DNA from: CAYSPS01 sp964432975
GTDB taxonomy: Bacteria > Babelota > Babeliae > Babelales > UBA12409
Assembly (NCBI GenBank): GCA_964432975.1
Contig: CAYSPS010000017.1
Coordinates: forward strand, 1 to 18,925
Direction of reading: 5' to 3'
Length of the DNA stretch: 18,925 nt
Each line of letters begins with the position of its first letter. The first letter of the stretch is position 1. Below the pieces are notes generated by a model. It did no database searches, was not told the origin of the DNA, and saw only the letters and a list, made by a program, of their open reading frames with translations. Positions 14,094 through 18,925 of this stretch are shown here, piece after piece. The position numbers were made by a program, and so were the translations under genes.

Positions 14094-16157
14094 CTATTTC
14101 TTAAGAGAAACCAACCAATCAACAAATCGTTTGCGCCGACCAGCATCATTAAACCACCATTCATTAATACCGCGTTGCAATTTAAATGTGCGTACAAATT
14201 GTCCGAGCGCGGGCTCTTGTAATTCAACATAGTAGTTAACAATAGCACGTGACAATGTTGCTTCAAGCGCTGTTGGTTCCTGCAAATGCGTCGCGAACAT
14301 ACAAATATTGTGCGGTACACGAACAATATCTTCAATTGCAGCGCACAAACGTTCAGACGCTTCTTGTGCAACTGTTCCACGCAAACCTTCGTCAACAATC
14401 GTCAAGCCACGTTGCCCAGATTTAAGCAATGCAACGTCTTGGCAAATCATACGCAAGCGGTCTGCTTCGGCCATAAACGTCGATTTACCCTCTTGAAGAT
14501 TTTCTTTGACGTTAATATACACATTAATGTGTGTAAATGGTGTAAGCACGGCATGTTCTGCCGCAGCAATACCAAAAGTTTGCCCAAGCAACACATTTAA
14601 CACAACAGCTTTCATGTTGGTCGATTTACCGCTACCATTCGGACCGGTAATCAACATGTTGCGATCGCCATCTTTGCCAAGTTTTACACTATTGGTAATC
14701 GCATCTTTTGTCGGCATTAATGGATTCCAAAAATTATCAAGTTGTACGACCGGTAATTCATCAGCGGATAGTTCGACAAAACAATAACGTGCACTTCCTG
14801 CAATATGCATCTGACGTGCAACAGCCGTGCACGCGTCAAGCGTACCGGCAGCTTCAAGCGCTGGCGCAAATTCATTACGATGCAAATCCATCAGTTTATA
14901 CGCAAGCAATATGCGTGGACCATTGGAGAAAAATGATGGTTTTCCGGTAAACGTTCGCGTTTGTAAAACATTTACCAACCGTTTCATTTCAGAACCCAGT
15001 GCACCAGAAAAGAGCTCTTGAATGCGTTTTAATTGCGGCAGCAACGTAATAAGCTGTGGATAATCACGCAAAACGTTATTAATTTCTTTTAATCCACGCA
15101 CAATATGAGCAGCACCAATCAAGCGCTCCTGCATGTTAAAGAAAATTTTATTTTGTGCACGCAGCACAGGAACAAGCATCAAAATACGCAAAACATCAAA
15201 AGCCTCAATAAGAACGCCAGCTTTAATTATATTTGGTTGTTGATTACGCACGGGCAACGTTTGCGCGGCAATTACGTATTGTCCAGCGGTTTTGCATTTT
15301 AAATGCTGTGCAACCTGTTCATCAGTGTATTTACTAAATACATTGTGTCGCTGGACAAGCATATGCAACCCAGTACAAAAAGCTTTTGCTGGCACCACAG
15401 CACCATACCGCCAAGCCTTCAACAGCCCTTGTGGAGCACGCCTCATCTCCTCGGCCAAGAGAGGATCGAAACTCAGAAGCGACTCAACCGGAACCAAATT
15501 CAATGCAAAGGCAAAATTTAAAAAACCGCGCAAACCACACAATGCAAGCATGCTCTTATTAAGACGATCATTTGGCCAATATACTTGTTTTAATATCTCA
15601 TTGCTCAACTGATTTTCTTTATCAAAAAAACTAAAAAATAGCGCCTGGCCATTTTTGATTTGATCAAACGCATGAGCAAGCCGCACGCTGATTTCTGGGT
15701 GCGCAGCAAACTCTTTGAGCACCTGTTGGCGTTGTTCAATTGCAGCTGCATCAGACAATGGCAATGCAAGCATTTTGGTCAGCAATACTTCACCAAAAAG
15801 TGTTTGCGGCGCCAAATGGACTGACAATGAACCTGCATTACCGGTATTGATAATATCAAGCTGCTGCAAACCATCGGTGCTGATAACTGGACTCAATTTT
15901 TCAGTACCGCACATTTGCTGCAACATATGCGTAAACAACACGCGCTGTTGCATATCGCCAATCGAACGTACCGTCAGATCAAGTTTTTTTTGCTGCTCAT
16001 TTGAAGCAGCAATGACACTTGCGGCATCTTTGTTTACTTCACATGATTGCAAAAAAACTTTAGTTAAATATTCATAAACAGACGTTGGAGCCGGCGCAAC
16101 AGTAGAAGCAGACAACGCTGCAGTTGCAAAAAGTAGTACCAATAGCCGCTTTTTCAT
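14094..16157 (-). CDS. MutS-family ATPase with N-terminal signal peptide, 687 aa
   Basis: MutS-type P-loop ATPase of unknown role. The ATPase domain has Walker A G505-P-N-G-S-G-K-S-T513, the MutS motif S-T-F-M-x-E (559-564), Walker B L-T-I-V-D589-E590 followed by G-L-R-G-T, and A-T-H-L (622-625). Upstream, L-D-I-I-N-T-G-N-A-G-S-L and T-L-F-G-E-V-L-L (about 100-126) resemble the MutS core/clamp start. There is no N-terminal mismatch-recognition domain and no Smr nuclease, so it is neither MutS nor MutS2. Residues 1-22 look like a Sec signal peptide (K-K-R, hydrophobic 5-15, A-x-A sites). Segments 202-230 and 313-332 are hydrophobic. AGGGG lies 5 nt before the ATG. Localisation is the open question. 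Confidence 0.9.
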   Translation of the reverse strand: MKKRLLVLLFATAALSASTVAPAPTSVYEYLTKVFLQSCEVNKDAASVIAASNEQQKKLDLTVRSIGDMQQRVLFTHMLQQMCGTEKLSPVISTDGLQQLDIINTGNAGSLSVHLAPQTLFGEVLLTKMLALPLSDAAAIEQRQQVLKEFAAHPEISVRLAHAFDQIKNGQALFFSFFDKENQLSNEILKQVYWPNDRLNKSMLALCGLRGFLNFAFALNLVPVESLLSFDPLLAEEMRRAPQGLLKAWRYGAVVPAKAFCTGLHMLVQRHNVFSKYTDEQVAQHLKCKTAGQYVIAAQTLPVRNQQPNIIKAGVLIEAFDVLRILMLVPVLRAQNKIFFNMQERLIGAAHIVRGLKEINNVLRDYPQLITLLPQLKRIQELFSGALGSEMKRLVNVLQTRTFTGKPSFFSNGPRILLAYKLMDLHRNEFAPALEAAGTLDACTAVARQMHIAGSARYCFVELSADELPVVQLDNFWNPLMPTKDAITNSVKLGKDGDRNMLITGPNGSGKSTNMKAVVLNVLLGQTFGIAAAEHAVLTPFTHINVYINVKENLQEGKSTFMAEADRLRMICQDVALLKSGQRGLTIVDEGLRGTVAQEASERLCAAIEDIVRVPHNICMFATHLQEPTALEATLSRAIVNYYVELQEPALGQFVRTFKLQRGINEWWFNDAGRRKRFVDWLVSLKK

Positions 16158-16178
16158 AAAAACCCCTACATCAACAAT

Positions 16179-16206
16179 ATTTTATTCTAACCCATTAGAC
16201 ACTCAA
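16179..16206 (-). promoter_or_regulatory. Candidate promoter for the MutS-like gene
   Basis: Minus strand: TTGAGT (16201-16206), 16-nt spacer, TAAAAT (16179-16184). Leader about 15-20 nt including AGGGG. Confidence 0.4.
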
Positions 16207-16221
16207 GCAAACATTCACAGC

Positions 16222-16239
16222 TTTAAGTTATAACTTAAA
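16222..16239. repeat. 18-bp perfect AT-rich palindrome
   Basis: TTTAAGTTATAACTTAAA, perfect dyad with no loop, 16 nt upstream of the MutS-like promoter -35 and about 46 nt after the XRE stop codon. The half-site AACTTAAA recurs near 16270. It could be an operator for the MutS-like gene or a weak terminator of the upstream operon. Confidence 0.6.
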
Positions 16240-16284
16240 AAGCCTCAATCGTCAAAAAAATCAACAATAAACTTAAATTTAAAC

Positions 16285-16488
16285 TTATTCTTTAAACTCC
16301 AAAAGGTCGCCCGGTTGACACTGCAACGACTTGCACAATTGTTCAAGTGTCGAAAATCTGATCGCTCGTGCTTTACCCGTCTTGAGAATCGAAAGATTGG
16401 CCTCAGTAATATCAATGCGCTCAGCAAGTTCATTGAGGCGAATTTTACGCCGCGCCATTACTTCATCAAGTTTTACAACTATTGCCAT
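16285..16488 (-). CDS. XRE/Cro-CI family regulator (YozG-like), 67 aa
   Basis: A minimal DNA-binding protein consisting only of a helix-turn-helix domain. Residues about 9-62 carry M-A-R-R-K-I-R-L-N-E-L-A-E-R (first helices), I-D-I-T-E-A-N-L-S-I-L-K-T-G-K-A-R-A-I-R (recognition helix and loop) and F-S-T-L-E-Q-L-C-K-S-L-x-C-x-P-G-D-L-L, the usual ending of the YozG-type subgroup. AGGTG lies just before the ATG inside the 7-nt gap after the DUF2975 gene, so translation is probably coupled. This tiny XRE plus DUF2975 pairing is common in bacteria. It probably regulates its own operon; target site candidates are at 17213-17243. Confidence 0.9.
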   Translation of the reverse strand: MAIVVKLDEVMARRKIRLNELAERIDITEANLSILKTGKARAIRFSTLEQLCKSLQCQPGDLLEFKE

Positions 16489-16495
16489 GATGCAC

Positions 16496-17143
16496 CTATA
16501 CGGTTAAATCGCGATCTTCTTGAAGCTGCCGACTTTCACGCATAAGCGAGGTAAGAATTACAAAAAACCAGCTTGCTGCAAGCGTAAAAATGTCAGTAAA
16601 ATTAATGGTTGCAACCAAGAATCGTTGTCCTGGTGGATTTTGCATCGTGGCAATGAGCGTAATTAATGTTCGATTGATCGGAATATAAAGCGCAAACCAA
16701 AAAATGACGCGCGCAAGTTTATTTAAAAGTTCAATAACATCAATTGAAAAAATATCGCCCTTTTTCAATTGAGCCATAAGTTTTATAAAATACCAAAAAC
16801 CAAGAGCTATAATACCAACTGCAACACCATCACACAAAAAACCAGATAAACGCAAATACCACGGCAACTTTGCAAGTGTTGTCAGCCCCATCCATGAGCA
16901 ACCAAAATCGGCGCGCAACAACGCATCGACAACATTAAACCTACCCAATTGTTCGAACTGTAGTTTCTGAACCGCCCCGTCTAAAGATTGATACTTTGAT
17001 AAATCAAGATCACCAAAACGAGATGACCAATAGACCACCCAATCCGCAATCCATTCCCCGACCCATCGCACTACAACAAGACCCATTAAAGCCGACGCCG
17101 CCAGCTCACAACGACGTGCGTATTTTTGAATTTTTACATCCAT
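16496..17143 (-). CDS. DUF2975 family membrane protein, 215 aa
   Basis: Integral membrane protein of unknown function in the inner membrane. Four hydrophobic segments are visible, about residues 14-39, 99-123, 141-166 and 183-201, with an extracytoplasmic loop (about 40-95) between the first two. L-K-K-G-D-I-F-S (126-133) followed by I-x2-L-N-K-L-A matches the DUF2975 signature L-x-K-G-x-I-F. AAAGGA lies 5-6 nt before the ATG. It is first in an operon with the XRE regulator and is preceded by a good promoter. By analogy with other DUF2975-HTH pairs it may sense or modulate the regulator at the membrane; that is inference. Confidence 0.85.
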   Translation of the reverse strand: MDVKIQKYARRCELAASALMGLVVVRWVGEWIADWVVYWSSRFGDLDLSKYQSLDGAVQKLQFEQLGRFNVVDALLRADFGCSWMGLTTLAKLPWYLRLSGFLCDGVAVGIIALGFWYFIKLMAQLKKGDIFSIDVIELLNKLARVIFWFALYIPINRTLITLIATMQNPPGQRFLVATINFTDIFTLAASWFFVILTSLMRESRQLQEDRDLTV

Positions 17144-17199
17144 AAAATCCTTTCAACATCCATAACAAAAATATTTTTACAACCGCTCGAGCTGCTTTG

Positions 17200-17228
17200 A
17201 CTGTAATTCAGATTTTATCGAATGTCAA
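17200..17228 (-). promoter_or_regulatory. Promoter of the DUF2975-XRE operon
   Basis: Minus strand: consensus TTGACA (17223-17228), 17-nt spacer, TACAGT (17200-17205). Leader about 50 nt. Flanked on both sides of the -35 by a 10-bp direct repeat. Confidence 0.6.
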
Positions 17229-17243
17229 TATATTTTTATCGAA
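17213..17243. repeat. 10-bp direct repeat around the DUF2975-XRE promoter, possible operator
   Basis: TTTTATCGAA occurs at 17213-17222 and 17234-17243. The start-to-start distance is 21 bp, two helical turns, and the pair brackets the -35 box. Proposed binding sites for the operon's own XRE protein. Confidence 0.5.
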
Positions 17244-17353
17244 AAACAATAACTTCTATGCCAGTGCTGAAAAATTCTTGCTTTGACTTAACACATAAAG
17301 GCCAATATCCATCACAAATAACTTTGCCTCTCCCCATATTCAAAATAAAATTC

Positions 17354-17383
17354 TTCTTACAGGCCCACGATTTACGTTAGAAT
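17354..17383 (+). promoter_or_regulatory. Candidate promoter for the 17412 gene
   Basis: TAGAAT (17378-17383) with weak TTCTTA (17354-17359) 18 nt upstream. Predicted start near 17390 with a leader of about 22 nt carrying AGGAG. This also argues against the ATG at 17382 as the start codon. The rest of the 17144-17411 gap holds the divergent DUF2975 promoter and nothing else recognised. Confidence 0.35.
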
Positions 17384-17411
17384 GACCACGGCGATTCGCT
17401 TAGGAGAACGT

Positions 17412-18101
17412 ATGAAGGGAAAGTCGTTAGAATTTTTACTTGCACTTTTATTTAAAAGCAATCCATCATTTTTACCATCAGATATAGCGGCACTTAAAAA
17501 GCATTATGATCCAATAATTATCGATCAGGCACTAGAAAATGGACAGTGTCGCTCTTTTTTAGTTACACTATGTAACCGATTCGGCGAACCGCCCGTTATG
17601 CACGCATATCAAGGTGCATCTGCAGCAATACAATCTAATATAACGACCACGCCAAACCCGGCAAGTACTGATAAAAGTGGCACATTGCAATTCGTATATG
17701 ATACCTATAAAATGACATTAGATACCCATCGAACTCTGTTCGATGAAGGCGAAGCAGCGCTCAGCGTCATGGCTGATCCAAAAAAAGATTCATTTCCTGG
17801 GCCACATCTGTGTTTTGCAACACTTGTATGTATGAAACGCCTCGGAACCCTTTTAAGTCGCTCATGTCGCCTATATCGTATGACTCTGCGCGAACTTGCA
17901 GAACCATTTTATGATCCGGACAATATAGAAGAACAGCTACAAAAATGGGCCACAGATCAGGTGCAGTCATGCCAAGAAAAAATCAAGAGATTGTTCAACG
18001 AATACCCTGGCATGCAAGAATTTTTAAACATCGAACACCCGGATTGGCTCACGCCACTTCAAGAACTCGTTTATGCGCTCAAAAGGCCAACCGAAAAATA
18101 A
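17412..18101 (+). CDS. Uncharacterised protein, 229 aa
   Basis: No family recognised. It looks soluble and mostly helical: an N-terminal L-E-F-L-L-A-L-L-F segment (about 6-14) too short for a clear signal peptide, a Thr/Ser/Pro-rich linker (about 70-85), and a helical C-terminal half rich in charged residues with Cys scattered (C-R-S-F-L-V-T-L-C, L-C-F-A-T-L-V-C). AGGAG (17402-17406) lies 5 nt before the ATG at 17412; the in-frame ATG at 17382 overlaps a promoter -10 and lacks a ribosome site. The stop lies 5 nt from the stop of the convergent HAD gene. Probably a real lineage-specific gene; cytoplasmic location is a guess. Confidence 0.65.
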   Translation: MKGKSLEFLLALLFKSNPSFLPSDIAALKKHYDPIIIDQALENGQCRSFLVTLCNRFGEPPVMHAYQGASAAIQSNITTTPNPASTDKSGTLQFVYDTYKMTLDTHRTLFDEGEAALSVMADPKKDSFPGPHLCFATLVCMKRLGTLLSRSCRLYRMTLRELAEPFYDPDNIEEQLQKWATDQVQSCQEKIKRLFNEYPGMQEFLNIEHPDWLTPLQELVYALKRPTEK

Positions 18102-18106
18102 TAATT

Positions 18107-18799
18107 TTAAAAACAAATAACCAGACTATTTCGTTTTTTCAATAGCTGCAGCACATTAATTTCACGATAGCCCTCAACAACAACGTCTGCTTTATCCAAC
18201 AAATGCCGACGTCCAGCAGTATTGATACCGATACACAACATGCCAGCAGCTTTTGCCGCCGCAACGCCATTGGCACTGTCTTCAATTGCAATACACAATT
18301 CTGGCGCAACAACCAATTGCTGCGCTGCATAGGTATACAATGCCGGATCTGGCTTTGCTCTGTTATTAACATGGCTCAAATTATAGATGTGATGTCCAAA
18401 ATATTGTTCAAGCGGCACATGCTGCTTAGTCCATACCAGAGTTTCATCATCGGCACTAGTTGCAATACCAGATTTTAGTTGATACACGCTATTAATCTTG
18501 GTATGAAAATCAGTAAAACCGCGAACAAATGAGATTCCACGCTTATAACGCTCACGAACAATATTTGTATAGTCTTTAAGAAGTGTTTCAACAGAATCTT
18601 GCAAAACAAAATGATCTTTCAGCAAGCGACAACAGTATGGCAATGCAAGTCCTGTAACGCAGCGCTCAATTTCTTGCATACGTTCAGGAGTAACTACAAC
18701 ATTTTTGTTCGCAAGCAGCTCTTTGAGCCCTTGCTCCCAAATATGTTCGGTCTCAACAACCGTTCCATCCAAATCAAAAATAATAGCTTTATAATCCAT
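18107..18799 (-). CDS. HAD-superfamily hydrolase, subfamily IA (phosphatase/beta-phosphoglucomutase-like), 230 aa
   Basis: Small-molecule phosphatase or phosphomutase of the haloacid dehalogenase superfamily, cytoplasmic. Motif I D9-L-D11-G-T carries the nucleophile and acid/base Asp. A helical cap follows (about 15-85). Motif II is A-T-S115, motif III is K149 in A-K-P-D-P, and motif IV is E173-D174 in I-E-D-S-x-N-G. These are the IA-type motifs shared by PGMB-like, Gph-like and YniC-like enzymes, so the substrate is not predictable. The start is the ATG at 18797-18799; a TTG two codons upstream is possible. The ribosome site is weak. It converges with the unknown gene at 17412-18101. Confidence 0.92.
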   Translation of the reverse strand: MDYKAIIFDLDGTVVETEHIWEQGLKELLANKNVVVTPERMQEIERCVTGLALPYCCRLLKDHFVLQDSVETLLKDYTNIVRERYKRGISFVRGFTDFHTKINSVYQLKSGIATSADDETLVWTKQHVPLEQYFGHHIYNLSHVNNRAKPDPALYTYAAQQLVVAPELCIAIEDSANGVAAAKAAGMLCIGINTAGRRHLLDKADVVVEGYREINVLQLLKKRNSLVICF

Positions 18800-18875
18800 A
18801 CTCAAACATATTTTACTTTTGAATACTTATAGATTATCATAAAATGCATATTTTGGCTATTAAAAAACAGTTTAT

Positions 18876-18925
18876 TGTCATAGCAACGTGATAATGTCAT
18901 AGCGCCAGCAACATGAAAATGTCAT
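18876..18925. repeat. Short tandem-like repeats cut by the window edge
   Basis: TGTCAT occurs at 18876, 18895 and 18920, each time preceded by an A/T-rich GTGATAA or ATGAAAA-like segment. The first unit is 19 nt and the second 25 nt; the second matches the first with a 6-nt insertion (GCCAGC) and two base changes. Variably spaced repeats of this kind occur at the ends of some insertion sequences (for example IS21-like), which is a possibility only. Confidence 0.55.

Noticed and set aside
14094..16157. Classical MutS or MutS2
   Set aside because: No mismatch-recognition domain, no Smr domain, only 687 aa, and a signal-peptide start.
16222..16239. Intrinsic terminator of the DUF2975-XRE operon
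   Set aside because: The dyad is loopless and purely AT, which makes a poor terminator; a binding site is more likely, although termination is not excluded.
18876..18925. CRISPR array at the right edge
   Set aside because: Units are 19 and 25 nt with no unique spacers of constant length, and no cas genes are in view.

Overview
The window looks like chromosomal DNA of a small-genome, host-associated bacterium, most likely Candidatus Dependentiae (TM6) or a close relative. The placement is inference. It rests on moderate-to-low GC, tightly packed genes with convergent partners often only 3-12 nt apart, standard-code housekeeping genes with divergent sequences, and a high share of short lineage-specific proteins with Sec-type signal peptides (7 of about 19 protein genes). 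No marker in the window fixes the phylum on its own.

Layout. At 64-297 (-) is a small secreted protein, divergent from a HIT-family nucleotide hydrolase/transferase (435-935), which is followed by alaS (1024-3603) and a secreted protein of unknown function (3665-4429). These converge on a minus-strand pair, a secreted 241-aa protein plus tsaD (4433-6193). Divergent from that pair is smpB (6262-6708), then a small secreted protein (6721-7119, -), then the tmRNA gene ssrA (7348-7700), so both trans-translation partners lie within 1.5 kb. Next come a secreted protein with two copies of an exactly spaced Cys/His module (7875-8678), pheS (8726-9760) and galU (9850-10719). A 46-aa putative secreted microprotein (10863-11003) overlaps the 3' end of ppsA (10941-13395, -). 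The ppsA gene is interrupted by a 10-N assembly gap whose flanks show it to be an artefact. A divergent RelB/RelE-type toxin-antitoxin pair (13527-14040) ends at a strong hairpin shared with a convergent MutS-family ATPase that carries a signal peptide (14094-16157, -). A DUF2975 membrane protein and its XRE-family partner form one operon (16285-17143, -). The right side holds an unrecognised 229-aa protein (17412-18101), a HAD phosphatase (18107-18799, -) and the beginning of a short repeat array at the edge.

How the genes work together. Most recognised genes serve translation and tRNA quality: AlaRS, PheRS alpha, the t6A37 enzyme TsaD, and SmpB with tmRNA. ppsA and galU represent central carbon and sugar-nucleotide metabolism. 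The remainder is the envelope/export and regulatory layer: secreted proteins, the toxin-antitoxin pair, and DUF2975/XRE. The observations most worth a second look are the exported-looking MutS-like ATPase, the duplicated Cys/His secreted protein, the fold-back artefact inside ppsA, candidate operators (direct repeats two helical turns apart around the DUF2975/XRE promoter, a palindrome at the toxin-antitoxin promoter), and a recurring extended -10 promoter motif TGnTATACT.

Positions 1-63 hold nothing I can support. No intergenic stretch without a gene exceeds about 270 nt.
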